The notes under the pieces were generated by a model. The model was not told the origin of the DNA and did no database searches. It was given only the letters and a program-made list of their open reading frames with translations. A DNA stretch of 64,000 nucleotides from NCBI RefSeq assembly GCF_001053185.1, contig NZ_CSTD01000003.1:297976-361975 (forward strand), read 5' to 3'. Numbering within the stretch: the first letter of the stretch is position 1; every line of letters begins with the position of its first letter. Source of the DNA: Mycobacterium bohemicum DSM 44277. Lineage in GTDB: Bacteria > Actinomycetota > Actinomycetes > Mycobacteriales > Mycobacteriaceae. Made by a program: the position numbers and the translations under genes. Shown here piece after piece: positions 43,612 through 54,053 of the stretch.

Positions 43612-44228
43612 GCCGTCATCGACTCGGGCGGCCGATGGCGCTCGCCCTGGCGGGACTCCGATATCCGGTTGCGCACGATGTGTTCGACCAGGATCGGGAC
43701 GAACGCCTGCACGGGCGCGTCGACGAACTGCAGGGCGGCCTCCTCGCACCAGCGCTTGATCTGGGCGATCCGCTGCTCGTCGTCCAGTCCCTCGTGGGCG
43801 GCCAGCTTCGCGGCGACGTCGTCCACGGACCGGGCGACCCGCGTCGGACCGGCCGGCTCGGAGTCGGGCGCGCTCGACGCGGCCTGCTCCAGAGCCCGGC
43901 GGGCGACCTCCTGGCCGGCGTCGGCGCGGATGACGTGCAGGGTGAGATGCCGGCCGTCCTCCCCGATCAGGATGACGCTGGTGGGCTCGTCACTGGTGAA
44001 GGCGAGCAGTTCGACCGGCCGACCGTCGACGTCGGCCATCGGCGGGGTCTGCTCCCAGCCGTTGCGGCGGTAGCCCACCATCACCACCGGCGCCAGCCGG
44101 TCGGCCACCGACGTCAGCAGGGCCGGCAGCTCGGCGACCAGGTTGCTCGACCGCGGCCACCAGGCCCCGTCGACGTGCTCCGACGCGGTGCGATAAGGCT
44201 TGAGCCGCAAACGGTTTTCGTGTTCCAT
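43608..44228 (-). CDS. DUF5994 protein with three-helix bundle C-terminus
   Basis: A 206-residue protein. Residues 1-110 match the DUF5994 pattern (LRLKPYRT ... VDGAWWPRSSNLVAELPALLTSVADRLAPVV). Residues 135-195 (RSVDDVAAKLAAHEGLDDEQRIAQIKRWCEEAALQFVDAPVQAFVPILVEHIV, shown as a span) form the three-helix bundle often found alone in mycobacteria. The fusion of both in one gene is notable. Function unknown. It appears intact, with an AGGTGGAGA ribosome binding site. Confidence 0.75.
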   Translation of the reverse strand: MEHENRLRLKPYRTASEHVDGAWWPRSSNLVAELPALLTSVADRLAPVVMVGYRRNGWEQTPPMADVDGRPVELLAFTSDEPTSVILIGEDGRHLTLHVIRADAGQEVARRALEQAASSAPDSEPAGPTRVARSVDDVAAKLAAHEGLDDEQRIAQIKRWCEEAALQFVDAPVQAFVPILVEHIVRNRISESRQGERHRPPESMTA

Positions 44229-44303
44229 CTCTCCACCTGCTCGTCGGGGTACGCGCCAACGCTACGGTTATCACGGCCAGCCCGCGACCCGAGCGCCGCT
44301 CGG

Positions 44304-44985
44304 TTACGGCCCGGTTGACGGAACGTGAACAGTGTTCGCGGCCAACGGGTTTGGCAGGGCCCGCCGCCGCAGCGTTTCGGACGCGCGCAGCACCAGGCCG
44401 GGCGCCACCGCCGACACCGAAGTGGCCACCCCCGCCGCCAGCAGCCCCTGCCCCCACGCCAGCGGGTCCACCGGGGTGCAGCCGAACACCTGGCTGAGTC
44501 CCGGCGTGCTGACGACGACCACCAACGCCCCCAGCGAGCCGACCGTCGTCAGCACCACCAGCGGGGCGTGCGAGTCGACCAGCGTCTGGGCGAGCTGGGT
44601 GCTGACCAGCGCGATGAGCCCGACGGTCGCGGCGCGGCGCGGCGTCCCGGTGACGCTGGCCATCGCCCAGCCCAGCGTGGCGCCCATCGTGGTCGACGCG
44701 CCCCGGATCCCGATCGCCCGCCACATCGCCGCCTCGTCGCGGTCGACCTCGGCGGTGCCCGCCTGGGGGCTGACGGCCAGCGCGGCGGCGGGCAGCGCGT
44801 CGGTGAGCATGTTGACCAGCAGCATCTGGCGGGCGTTGAGCACCGAGTTGCCGGTCACGATCGTGGTGAGCAGCGCGAAGCAGACCTCACCGAGGTTGCC
44901 GCCCAGCAGCACCGACACCGCCGACTGCACGCGCCGCCACAGCTGCTGGCCCTCGTCGAGGGCGTCGAGCAGGGCGTCGGGATCG
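44304..44985 (-). pseudogene. P-type ATPase (CtpI-like), C-terminal fragment
   Basis: About 225 codons of the C-terminal membrane part of a mycobacterial CtpI-type P-type ATPase. It starts at DALLDALDEGQQLWRRVQSAVSVLLGGNLGEV and continues through MLLVNMLTDALPAAALAVSP and further helices to the stop at 44304. The phosphorylation and ATP-binding domains are absent. Upstream the DNA becomes a plus-strand oxidoreductase fragment, with both frames readable over about 44973-45000. Confidence 0.75.
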
Positions 44986-45524
44986 CGGCCATCCAGTTCG
45001 CCAAGGCCGCCGGGGCCCAGGTGCACGGCACCGCGTCGCCGGGCAAGCACGCCAAACTGGCGGAGCTGGGCGTCGACCGCGCCATCGACTACCGGCGCGC
45101 CGGCTGGTGGAAGGGCCTCGAGCCCTACGACATCGTGCTCGACGCGCTCGGCGGCACATCGCTGCGCCGGTCCTATCGCCTGCTTCGGCCGGGCGGAAGG
45201 CTTGTGGCGTACGGGATTTCGAACCTCCAGCAGGGCGAGACGCGGTCGCTGCGCACGGCGGCACCGCACGCCCTGGCGATGCTGCGCGGATTCAACCTGA
45301 TGGACCAGCTCTCGGACTCCAAGGCCGTGATCGGAATCAACATGCTCCGGCTGTGGGACGACCGCGGCACCCTCGGGCCGTGGATCGCGCCGCTGGCCGA
45401 GGCCATGCACGACGGCACCGCCTCCCCCATCGTGCACGCGGCGGTGCCGTTCGCCGAGGCGCCCGAGGCGCACCGGATCCTGGCGGCGCGGGAAAACGTC
45501 GGCAAGGTCGTGCTGGTGCCGTAG
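44973..45524 (+). pseudogene. Zinc-independent MDR/quinone oxidoreductase, 5'-truncated
   Basis: About 183 codons of a medium-chain dehydrogenase (quinone oxidoreductase/VAT-1-like). It starts inside the NADPH-binding loop (GVGIAAIQFAKAAGAQVHGTAS) and runs through IVLDALGGTSLRRSYRLLRPGGRLVAYG to the normal end ENVGKVVLVP. The N-terminal catalytic half is missing. It abuts the minus-strand CtpI fragment. Confidence 0.78.
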
Positions 45525-45579
45525 CGCGACCGGCATTCGGGTCCGTTTCGGGCGCGGCGCAACGGCTATGTTCAGTCGC

Positions 45580-46026
45580 ATGGCTGTCACCGAGTCCCGC
45601 GAGGTCGTCATCGAGGCGACCCCCACCGAGGTCATGGATGTGCTGTTCGATCTCGAGTCGCTGCCCGAGTGGTCCTCGGTGCACCAAAAGGTCGACATCC
45701 TCGAGCGGGACGACGAGGGGCACCCGACCAAGTCCCGGCAGGTCGTCAAGCTCGTGGGCTTCACCGAAGAGCAGGTGCTGTCCTACACCGTGCACGACGA
45801 CGGGGTGAGCTGGACGCTGGACCACGCCAAACAGCAACGGGCGCAAGAGGGTAAGTACACGCTGACCCCCGACGGGGACTCCACCCGCGTCCGGTTCGAC
45901 CTGACCGTCGACCTCCTGATGCCGGTCCCGGGCTTTCTGGTCAAGCGCGGCGCGAAGAGCCTGATGGACACCGCCACCAAGGGCCTGCGCAAGCGGGTTC
46001 TGGAAGTGAGCAAGGGCGCGAGTTAG
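45580..46026 (+). CDS. SRPBCC (START-like) family protein
   Basis: A 148-residue protein of the polyketide cyclase/START-like superfamily, which builds a hydrophobic ligand cavity. Typical layout is VTESREVVIEATPTEVMDVLFDLESLPEWSSVH at the N-terminus and a long C-terminal helix (VKRGAKSLMDTATKGLRKRVLEVSKG). ATG 45580 is chosen over ATG 45568. Several paralogues occur in mycobacteria. The ligand is unknown. Confidence 0.8.
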   Translation: MAVTESREVVIEATPTEVMDVLFDLESLPEWSSVHQKVDILERDDEGHPTKSRQVVKLVGFTEEQVLSYTVHDDGVSWTLDHAKQQRAQEGKYTLTPDGDSTRVRFDLTVDLLMPVPGFLVKRGAKSLMDTATKGLRKRVLEVSKGAS

Positions 46027-46079
46027 CGGGTCGGCAAACCGCCCTTTCGTCGGGCTGTGCGGTGGGCGACACTTTTCTC

Positions 46080-46158
46080 ATGGACACCCGGATACGTGTG
46101 CTCGGCTCTGCCGCGGCGCTCGCCCTGGCGCTGGTCGCGGCCGGCTGCGGCGGTGGCG
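46080..46158 (+). pseudogene. Lipoprotein gene, N-terminal fragment only
   Basis: Encodes MDTRIRVLGSAAALALALVAAGCGGGEN: a signal peptide with lipobox VAAGC (Cys23), then the sequence runs into the antisense of an ATPase gene. Only about 26 codons are native, too few to name the lipoprotein. The frame stays open to 46862, but that stretch is shadow of the ATPase. Confidence 0.65.
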
Positions 46159-48080
46159 AAAATCCTTCTGCCCGTTGCCACCCCGGTGGCGAGCACACCG
46201 AGGTCCTTCTCCAGCAACACCACGTCGGCCGCGTCCTTGGCCACGTCGGCGGCGGTGTCGACGGAGATGCCGACGTCGGCAGCGTGCAGCGCGAGCGCGT
46301 CGTTGACCCCGTCGCCGAGGAATCCCACCGATCTCCCGGTGCGGCGGGCGGCGGTGACCAGGCGCGCCTTCTGCTCCGGCGAGATGCGGGCGAAGATGCT
46401 GTTGTGCTGCGCGGCGTCAGCGAATTCCTCGTCGCCGAGAAGCTCCAGCTGCGCGCCGGTGATCGTCCCTTTGGAGGCCAAACCCAGATCCGCGCAGACC
46501 TTTTCGGCGACCTGCGGGTTGTCTCCGGTGGCGATCTTCACCTCGATGGCCAGATCGGCGAGCCTGGCGAGGGATTGCCGGGCGGCGGATTTCGGTTCGT
46601 CGGCGAAGACGCAGAACCCGGTCAGCGTCAATTCGGCCTCGTCGTCGGGGGTGATGGTGGCGAGCTGCGGCGCGGGCTTGACCGCCACCGCGATCACCCG
46701 GCGCCCGGCCGCGAACAGGGCGCTCAGGGTCTGTCGCGCGTCCTGCGGCGTGTCCGGGCAGCGGGCCAGGACCTGCTCGGGCGCGCCCTTGACCACCAGA
46801 AGCCGTTTCCCGCGGTCGTCGACCAGTGCCGAGGTCGCTCGGCGGGTGTGGTCGAACGGTAGAAACGCCAGTCGGGTGGCATCGTCGCCGACGAGATGCC
46901 GCGCATCCGCGTGGTCCCAGAGCGCGACATCCAACGCGTTGGTTGCCGCACCGCCGGCGGCGAGATCGCCGTCGGACGCCAGCAGCGCCAGGCGCAGCAC
47001 CGAGTCGGCGTGTTCGCCGGACGGGTTGACGGCGTCGACCAGGCTGATGCGGCCCTCGGTCAGGGTGCCGGTTTTGTCGGTGATCAGGATGTCGATGTCG
47101 CCGAAGTCCTCGATGCACACCAGCCGTTTCACCAGCACCTTGGCCTTGGCCAGCTGCCGGGAGCCCGTCGCCAGGCTGGTGCTGACCACGGCGGGCAGCA
47201 GCTGAGGCGTGATGCTCACCGCGATGGCGAGCGCGAACAGCGCCGAGTTGATCAGCGGCCGGTGCAGCATCAGGTTGGTGACCAGGATCAGGACGGTCAG
47301 GGCGACCGCGACCCGCAGCAACAGATACGAGAACCGGCGAAGACCGGCCTGAAAGTCGGTCTCGGGCTGCCGTTCACCCAACCCGGCGGCGATGCGGCCG
47401 AATTCTGCGCGGTCGCCGGTGGCATAGGCGACTGCCAGGCCCTCGCCCGCGCTCACGACCGTGCCCATGAACGCGAGGTCGGTCATGTCGGTCAGGGCTG
47501 CGTCGGCCGGTACCGGCTCCGGTGACTTCTCCGAGCCGGTGGATTCCCCGGACAGGATGCTTTCGTCGCATTCCAGCGCCGCGGTCTCGATCAAGCGGAC
47601 GTCGGCGGGCACCGCCTGGCCGAGCGAGAGGCGAATGACATCACCGGGCACGACGTCGCGGACGTCGATATCGGCGAAGCTCCCGTCGCGCCGAACGATC
47701 GCGGTGTGGCGGATGCGGGAATGCAGGGCCGCCGCGGCCTGCTCCGCGCGGTACTCGTTGAAGAACCCCAGTCCGATGCTGGCGGCCAAGATGGTGCCGA
47801 TGATCAAAGCCTGGCTATGGTCGCCCAGTGCGTACGACAGCACAGCGGTGACGGCCAACAGGATCAACACCGCGTTCTTGAGCTGACGGGCCAGCACCGC
47901 GAGCGCGCTGACGCGATGGATGTGGATTGCGTTGGGGCCGTGACTTTCCAAACGTTCGACGGCCTCGGCGCTCGACAGTCCGTCGGCCGAGCTGTCGAGC
48001 CAATCCAAAACCGCCTCGACTCCGGCGGCCGACACCGCATGAGCGGTCAGCGGTTCGCGGATCGCCGGAACGGGCACCAC
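46150..48080 (-). pseudogene. MgtA/P2-like P-type cation ATPase, 3'-truncated
   Basis: About 640 codons of a P-type ATPase. It has the N-terminal cytoplasmic domain, the actuator motif SGEST, the phosphorylation motif DKTGTLTEG and the hinge TGDNP with GDGVNDALALHAADVGIS. After GVATGRRIFA (near 46158), where ANTIKYV... and the last six membrane helices should follow, the frame reads the antisense of a lipoprotein start and stops at 46023. Without the C-terminal helices ion transport is impossible. Confidence 0.83.
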
Positions 48081-48207
48081 CGCAGATTAGCGGCAACGTC
48101 GTCGCCCGGCAGGGGCCGTTCAGGCCCCCGTTCGGGAGGCTTTCGTCACTTGGCAAGCCGGCGGAAATTCTCTAGCGTGTGACGCGCGCCATGACGAGAG
48201 GCTTGCG

Positions 48208-48873
48208 ATGCGAACGGCTTACCACCAGCAGATCGCCGATCTGACCACGCAACTCGGCGAGATGTGCGGCCGGGCCGGGGAGGCGATGAAGCGCGCGACG
48301 CAGGCCCTTCTGGAGGCGGACGCCGACGCCGCCGAGCAGGTGATCGGTGGCCATGAAGAGCTGGTCGAGATGCGCGCGCGCGCCGAAAAGGACGCGTTCG
48401 ATCTGCTGGCGCTGCAGCAGCCGGTGGCCGGCGACCTGCGGGCGATCTTCAGCGCCATCCAGGTGATCGCCGACACCGAGCGGATGGGCGCGCTGGCCGT
48501 GCACGTGGCCAAGATCGCCCGGCGCGAGCATCCGAAGCAGGTGCTGCCCACCGAGGTGCGGGCGTTCTTCGCCGACATGGCGGACGTCGCAATCGCCATG
48601 GGGGAGAGCGCAAAACAGGTGCTGATCTCCCGCGACCCGCGGCACGCCGCCCAGCTTCACCAGCAGGACGACGCCATGGACGACCTCTACCGGCAGCTGT
48701 TCCGCGTCGTGCTGGATGACGCCTGGCCGCACGGCACCTCCGTGGCCGTCGAAACCGCCCTGCTCGGACGCTTTTACGAGCGCTTCGCCGACCACGCCGT
48801 CGAAGTCGGGCGGCGCGTCATCTTCATGGTCACCGGGGTGCTGCCCGCCGCGGACGAGATCTCCACCTACTGA
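48208..48873 (+). CDS. phoU: PhoU-type phosphate signalling regulator (PhoY)
   Basis: A 221-residue protein with two PhoU repeats, each ending in a metal-binding acidic/Arg block ([18 protein letters not shown] at residues about 90-107; [29 protein letters not shown] near 185-213). PhoU proteins link the Pst transporter to the SenX3-RegX3-type two-component system. Position relative to atsB and lpqC matches phoY1 (Rv3301c) in M. tuberculosis. It is convergent with the ABC transporter gene, overlapping by seven bases. Confidence 0.9.
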   Translation: MRTAYHQQIADLTTQLGEMCGRAGEAMKRATQALLEADADAAEQVIGGHEELVEMRARAEKDAFDLLALQQPVAGDLRAIFSAIQVIADTERMGALAVHVAKIARREHPKQVLPTEVRAFFADMADVAIAMGESAKQVLISRDPRHAAQLHQQDDAMDDLYRQLFRVVLDDAWPHGTSVAVETALLGRFYERFADHAVEVGRRVIFMVTGVLPAADEISTY

Positions 48874-50186
48874 TCGGGCGTGGGCGTCACCAGCGTCGCG
48901 TTGGGATCGGCCGTGATCTGGTCGGTATCGGCGTTGTAGTCAAAGAGTTCGGCGTAGCGGCCCCAGCCGATCGCGATGTCGAGTTGCCGCTGGGCGTTCT
49001 GGGGATTGAACCCCTGCTGGAGGATGTCGAGGAAGAATCCGGCGCGCAGGTTGCCGTCGGGGCAGTCGTGCAGTGCGTGACAGATGGTGCGCACCAGCGG
49101 TGCGCGGGTGCGCGCCTGCTGGGCGAAGATCTGCTTGCTGGTTTGGATGTCGGCGACAGTGAAATCCCTTCCGGTAGATGTTAATTCGAGGTTTGCGCCG
49201 CTGACATGCATGAAGTCGAGCAGGGCTGTGGCGTCCACCAGCGGCAGCAGGTCTTCGGCGGCAATGCCCAAATCGGCTGCGATGTGCGGGATGTCGGCGC
49301 GCCCACCCTTGCCGTATACGATTTCGACCAGGCCGGCCAGCCCGCCGACGGTGGCTCTGGGTAGCGGGTGGCTGGAGGGTGTGGCGGAGCCGGATTCGAC
49401 GAGCGTGGTGGCCGGTCCGGTGCCGGTCAGCAGCTCATAGAGTTTGTCGACGAGCGCTTCAAAGGACGGGGAACGGCGGTCGCGGGGGCGTTCCAGCTCG
49501 ATGGGGAATTCGGCCAGTATGCGGCCGGGATTGCTGGCCAGCACAATAACGCGGTCGGCCAGCACGATCGCCTCTTCGATGTTGTGGGTGACCAGGCAGA
49601 TGGCCTTGGTGGGGAATTCCTGGCCGGTCCACAGAGTCATCAGCTCGTTGCGCAGGTTTTCGGCGGTAAGGACGTCGAGCGCGGAGAAGGGCTCGTCCAT
49701 CAGCAGCAGGTCGGGTTGCAGCACCAGCGCGCGGGCGAATCCGACGCGCTGGCGCATTCCACCGGAAAGCTCCTTGGGATAGGCGGATTCGAAGCCGTCC
49801 AGCCCGATCAGATCGATTACCTCCACCGCGCGCTTACTCCGTTCGGCGGGAGGCATTTTGCGTGCCGCAAGGCCGAGCTCGACATTCTTTTGTACGGTCA
49901 GCCAGGGCATCAGGGCGAAGTTCTGGAACACCATCGCCGTGCCCGGGTTGGCGCCGGTCAGTTCGGCACCGTCGTAGCGCGCCACGCCGCTGGTGGGTCC
50001 GACGAGCCCGGCGATGACGCGCAGCAGCGTCGACTTGCCGCACCCGGAACGACCCAGCAGCGCGACGACTTCCCCGGCACGGATGTCGATGTTGATGTCA
50101 TCGAGAACCTTCAGCTCACCGCCGTCGGGTTTGCTGAAGCTCTTGCTCACGTGCTCGAGTTGGACGATCACGTCGTTTGGGGCCAT
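48867..50186 (-). CDS. ABC transporter ATP-binding protein, NitT/TauT type with C-terminal domain
   Basis: A 439-residue protein. Residues 1-265 are an ABC ATPase: Walker [13 protein letters not shown]-loop FQNFALMPW, signature [15 protein letters not shown], Walker [13 protein letters not shown]. The last 150 residues form the AAA-associated C-terminal domain found in nitrate/taurine/bicarbonate-type transporters. ATG 50186 has GGAGG upstream; the open frame to 50753 overlaps the permease gene. It acts with the two-domain permease encoded just upstream. No substrate-binding protein gene is adjacent. Confidence 0.88.
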   Translation of the reverse strand: MAPNDVIVQLEHVSKSFSKPDGGELKVLDDINIDIRAGEVVALLGRSGCGKSTLLRVIAGLVGPTSGVARYDGAELTGANPGTAMVFQNFALMPWLTVQKNVELGLAARKMPPAERSKRAVEVIDLIGLDGFESAYPKELSGGMRQRVGFARALVLQPDLLLMDEPFSALDVLTAENLRNELMTLWTGQEFPTKAICLVTHNIEEAIVLADRVIVLASNPGRILAEFPIELERPRDRRSPSFEALVDKLYELLTGTGPATTLVESGSATPSSHPLPRATVGGLAGLVEIVYGKGGRADIPHIAADLGIAAEDLLPLVDATALLDFMHVSGANLELTSTGRDFTVADIQTSKQIFAQQARTRAPLVRTICHALHDCPDGNLRAGFFLDILQQGFNPQNAQRQLDIAIGWGRYAELFDYNADTDQITADPNATLVTPTPDQ

Positions 50187-50203
50187 CGGAACCTCCGTCA
50201 CGA

Positions 50204-51952
50204 TCAGGATAGGGAGAAGCGCCGCTCGGACAGGCGGTAGAGGCGTTGCCACAGAACGATGTTCATCGTCACGACATAGAAGCTCATCGCGATCACGCCG
50301 ATGAGCAGCCGCGGGGCGTCGCCGACGGCGGTGGCATGCGTGATGTAGGAGCCCAAACCGACAGCCGACAGCGTGGTGCCGTGGTACTGCACGACCTCGG
50401 CGACAATGGACGCGTTCCACGCGCCGCCGGCGGCGGTGATGCCGCCGGTGACGTAGCTGCCGAAGATTCCCGGCAGTATCAGGGTGCGCCACTTCAGCAC
50501 GGTGGGCAGGCGCAGGCTGGAGGCGGCGTCGCGAAGCTCGGTGGGAATGGAGGTCGCCCCAGCGATGACGTTGAACAGGATGTACCACTGAGTGCCCAGC
50601 GCCATCAGCAGGGTGCCGCCCCAGTTGATGCTGATTCCGGTGGCCAGGAGCAGGGCGGTGAACACCGGAAACAGGAAGTTCGCCGGAAACGACGCCAGCA
50701 CTTGGACGACCGGCTGAGCGAAGCGGGTTACCTTGGGATTCAATCCAATCCATACTCCAATCGGCACCCAGATCAACGTCGATGCGACCACCACCACCAC
50801 GACACGGGCGAAGGTGGCCAAGCCGAGCAGCGCGGCGTGGCCGACCTCGGCGAAGCCGACGCTGCCGGCAATGTACTCGACCACCCGTAAAGCGCCGTAG
50901 CCCAAGACGATAGCCAAAGCGAGAACGAAAACGGCGTCACCGATACGGCGGCGCACGGTCGACGCTTTCAGCGGCCCCCCGGTCATGCCGAAGATCGCCG
51001 TGGCCCGGTCGACCGGGTAGACCAGCCGGCCGAGCGGGCGGGCGACGATGCCGGGGACGCGGGAGCGACGCAGGACGTCGAGCGTCACGCTTCGCGGTGC
51101 CTCGATAGCCTCGGATTCTTCGATGCGGAATCGTTCGGACCATGCCGTCAGCGGACGCCAGAACAGCGCGTTGACCCCGATGATCACGACGATCATCGTC
51201 ACGATCGCAAGCAGGACCCGAACGAGGTTTCCCTGGTCGCTGGCGGCCGCGACGTAGGCGCCGATCCCGGGCAGGGCGAACCTGTGGTTGTTGACGCTCA
51301 AGGCTTCTGACGCGGTCAGGAAGAACCAGCCGCCGCCGAAACTCATCATGCCGTTCCAGACCAGCGGAATCACCCCGCTCGGGAGGTCGACCCGCCAGAA
51401 CCGCTGCCAACGTGACAGCCGCAGCAGCCTGGATGCCTCGTCCAGATCGCGGGGCTGGGTGATCAGGGACTGGTAGAACGCGAACGTCATGTTCCAGGCC
51501 TGCGAGGTGAAGATCGCGAATATCGACGCGCATTCCAAACCCAGCAGCGAGCCGGGGAACAATGCGATGAACCCGGTGATGGTGATCGCCAGAAACCCGA
51601 GCACCGGCACGGATTGTAGGAAGTCCAGCAGCGGGATCAGCACCTTTTCGGCGCGGCGGGAGCGGGCCGCCGCGGTGGCATAAAAGAACGTGAAAACAAG
51701 CGACAAGCCCAGCGCCGCGAACATCCGCAACAGCGAGCGGGCGGCGTAGTACGGCAGGTTAGCCGGGTCGGTGGACACCGACGAGGGTGCGCTGGGCACC
51801 GTCCACGGCACTGCCGTTCCGCGGCCGACGCGCACCACCAACCACAGCAGCACTGCGGCGCCGACGAACACGGCGACGTCGGCGGCCCAGTTGCGTCCCG
51901 GTCGCGCCGCCACCGCCACACCCCGGCCGGGGAATGTGCGAACCACCGTCAT
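50204..51952 (-). CDS. ABC transporter permease with two fused membrane domains
   Basis: A 582-residue protein holding two binding-protein-dependent permease domains, each with an EAA-type loop: DEASRLLRLSRWQRFWRVDLPSGVIPLV (first half) and RDAASSLRLPTVLKWRTLILPGIFGSYV (second half). The fusion supplies both halves of the channel in one chain. ATG 51952 is preferred with GGAGGG just upstream. Co-transcribed with the ATP-binding gene, 17 bases downstream. Confidence 0.88.
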   Translation of the reverse strand: MTVVRTFPGRGVAVAARPGRNWAADVAVFVGAAVLLWLVVRVGRGTAVPWTVPSAPSSVSTDPANLPYYAARSLLRMFAALGLSLVFTFFYATAAARSRRAEKVLIPLLDFLQSVPVLGFLAITITGFIALFPGSLLGLECASIFAIFTSQAWNMTFAFYQSLITQPRDLDEASRLLRLSRWQRFWRVDLPSGVIPLVWNGMMSFGGGWFFLTASEALSVNNHRFALPGIGAYVAAASDQGNLVRVLLAIVTMIVVIIGVNALFWRPLTAWSERFRIEESEAIEAPRSVTLDVLRRSRVPGIVARPLGRLVYPVDRATAIFGMTGGPLKASTVRRRIGDAVFVLALAIVLGYGALRVVEYIAGSVGFAEVGHAALLGLATFARVVVVVVASTLIWVPIGVWIGLNPKVTRFAQPVVQVLASFPANFLFPVFTALLLATGISINWGGTLLMALGTQWYILFNVIAGATSIPTELRDAASSLRLPTVLKWRTLILPGIFGSYVTGGITAAGGAWNASIVAEVVQYHGTTLSAVGLGSYITHATAVGDAPRLLIGVIAMSFYVVTMNIVLWQRLYRLSERRFSLS

Positions 51953-52168
51953 CCGCGCACCCTCCAATACAAGTGGGATGCTCACGATTCCCGTTGAGCC
52001 CGGGCCCATCGTGGCGCAAGGGACGCATTTGCACCACCCGGGTACCCGTCCGGGGCTCAGCGGGTGAATCGGCGGTGAACAAACACCCGGGGAGCCCTTC
52101 GAGGTCTATATTTACCGACCGGCCCGTTCATCTGACGGGCCGCGGTCCGCCCAACAGGGAGTCTCGCC

Positions 52169-52315
52169 ATGAGCGAAGAGCACGCGCTGGTCATCGTCGC
52201 CGGCTACCAGGATCTCGATTTGGCCCGCCGCGACTTCGGCACCCTCGCCGAACGGACCGAGGGCAAGCAGATCCCGCTGCGCGGCGCGGTGTTGGTGGGC
52301 ACGGTCAGGGCGTAG
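52169..52315 (+). pseudogene. DUF1269/DUF6325-type gene, N-terminal fragment
   Basis: The first 44 codons (MSEEHALVIVAGYQDLDLARRDF ... RGAVLVG) resemble proteins of the DUF1269/DUF6325 group, stress-associated proteins in mycobacteria. Then a foreign sequence gives TVRA and a stop. GGGAG precedes the ATG. The rest of the gene is absent. Confidence 0.6.
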
Positions 52316-52408
52316 GAACTCGCGCCCGCGTTGAGGGTCTGCACGAACTGGTTGTGGAAGGTGGCCGCCTGGGCGGTCAAAGCGTTGAACTCTTGGGCGT
52401 GGGTACCG
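52290..52408 (-). pseudogene. 110 bp fragment of a PE gene
   Basis: Read on the minus strand it gives THAQEFNALTAQAATFH then NQFVQTLNAGASSYALT, the end of a PE domain. It has no start or stop and is bounded on both sides by unrelated gene pieces (DUF1269-type and sulfatase). It is clearly different from the PE gene at 8946. Confidence 0.75.
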
Positions 52409-54038
52409 GGGCCAGTTCGACGAGGGCTGGGACGTCTACCGCCGCAAGACGTTCGAACGCCAGAAGGAACTCGGGATCATCCCGCCCGACACCGAGCTCA
52501 CCGAGCGGCCCGACCTGTTCCCGGCGTGGGAGCGCCTCTCGGACACCCAGAAGAAGCTGTACGCCCGGCAGATGGAGGTGTTCGCCGGGTTCTCCGAGAA
52601 CGCCGACTGGAATGTCGGCCGGCTGCTCGACGCGATCGAGGACCTCGGCGAATCCGACAACACGCTGGTCTTCTACATCTGGGGCGACAACGGCGCCAGC
52701 ATGGAAGGCACGGTCACCGGCTCGTTCAACGAGATGACGTTCCTCAACGGCGTGGTGCTCGACGCCGATCACCAGCTGAAGCTGATCGAGCAGTACGGCG
52801 GGATCGAGGCGCTGGGCAACGAGCACACCGCGCCGCATTTCGCCTCCGCGTGGGCGCACGCGAACAACACCCCGTTCCAGTGGGGCAAGCAGATGGCCAG
52901 CCACCTCGGCGGTGCCCGTGACCCCATGGTGGTCGCCTGGCCGGCCCGGATCCGTCCGGACGCCCGGTTGCGGTCGCAGTTCACCCACTGCATCGACGTG
53001 GTGCCAACGGTGTTGGAGGCCATCGGTTTACCGGCGCCGACCCACGTCGACGGCATCGAACAGGAGGCCATGGACGGCACCAGCTTCCTGCACACCTTCG
53101 CCGACGCTGACGCCGAGGAGCGTCACACGGTGCAGTACTTCGAAATGTTCGGCAGCCGAGCCATTTACGAGGACGGCTGGTGGGCGTGCACCCGGCTGGA
53201 CAAGGCGCCGTGGGACTTCTCCCCGGAGACGCTGCAGCGGTTCGCGCCCGGCAGGTACAACCCCGACGACGACGTGTGGGAGCTGTACTACCTGCCCGAC
53301 GACTTCTCCCAGGCCAGGAACCTCGCCGCGGAGCGCCCGGACAAGGTCGCGGCGCTCACGCGCAGGTGGTGGGAGGAGGCCGAACGCAACCGGGTGCTGC
53401 CGCTGCTCGGGGGTGTGGCGGTGATGTTCGGCAACCTGCCGCCGCTACCGACCACCACCCGGTTCTCCTTCAAGGGCGACGTGCAGAACATCCAGCGCGG
53501 CACGGTGCCCAGGATCTTCGGCCGCTCGTATGAGATCGAGGCGCGGCTGCACGTCCCGGACGAGGGCGCGCAGGGGGTGATCGTCGCCAACGGCGACTTC
53601 ATCGGCGGGTTCGCGCTGTGGGTCGATGAGCGGCAGCGCCTGCACCACACCTACTCCTACCTCGGCGTGGACACCTACAAGCAGGTGTCCACCGAGCCGA
53701 TCCCGACCGGCGACGTGACCGTGCGGGCGCTGTTCGAATCCGATCAGCCGCTCCCGGGTTCGGGCGGGCGGCTGACCCTGTGGGCCGACGACACCCTGAT
53801 CGGCGAGGGCCGGATGCCCAATACGGTGCCGATGGCCTTCACCTCGTACGCCGGGATGGACATCAGCCGCGACAACGGGCTGGTCGTAGACCTCGACTAC
53901 GAGGACCGGGCGCCGTACGCGTTCACCGGAACGGTCAAAGAGGTGGTGTTCGACCTGAAACCCGTCGCCGGGGAGGCGGAGCTGGCGCTGCACGAGCACG
54001 CGTCGGTCCAGGCCATCGGCCACGGCGCGGCCGGCTGA
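52409..54038 (+). pseudogene. atsB: AtsB-like sulfatase, 5'-truncated
   Basis: About 542 codons of a sulfatase related to AtsA at 18271 (shared blocks: FERQKELGIIPPDTELT, GDNGASMEG, DVWELYYLPDDFSQARNLA). Recognisable sequence starts at QFDEGWDVYRRK (52413). The N-terminal third, including the CxPxR formylglycine cysteine and first metal ligands, is missing, so no activity is possible. An internal ATG at 52572 is not a genuine start. Gene order next to lpqC matches Rv3299c (atsB). Confidence 0.82.
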
Positions 54039-54053
54039 GACGACCGGCCCGGG

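Noticed and set aside
46062..46862. 266-residue secreted protein with a lipobox
   Set aside because: Only the first 26 codons are protein-like; the rest is antisense of a P-type ATPase.
52572..54038. A genuine 488-residue sulfatase starting at 52572
   Set aside because: Family sequence continues in frame upstream to 52413 and the active-site region is missing; this ATG is internal.
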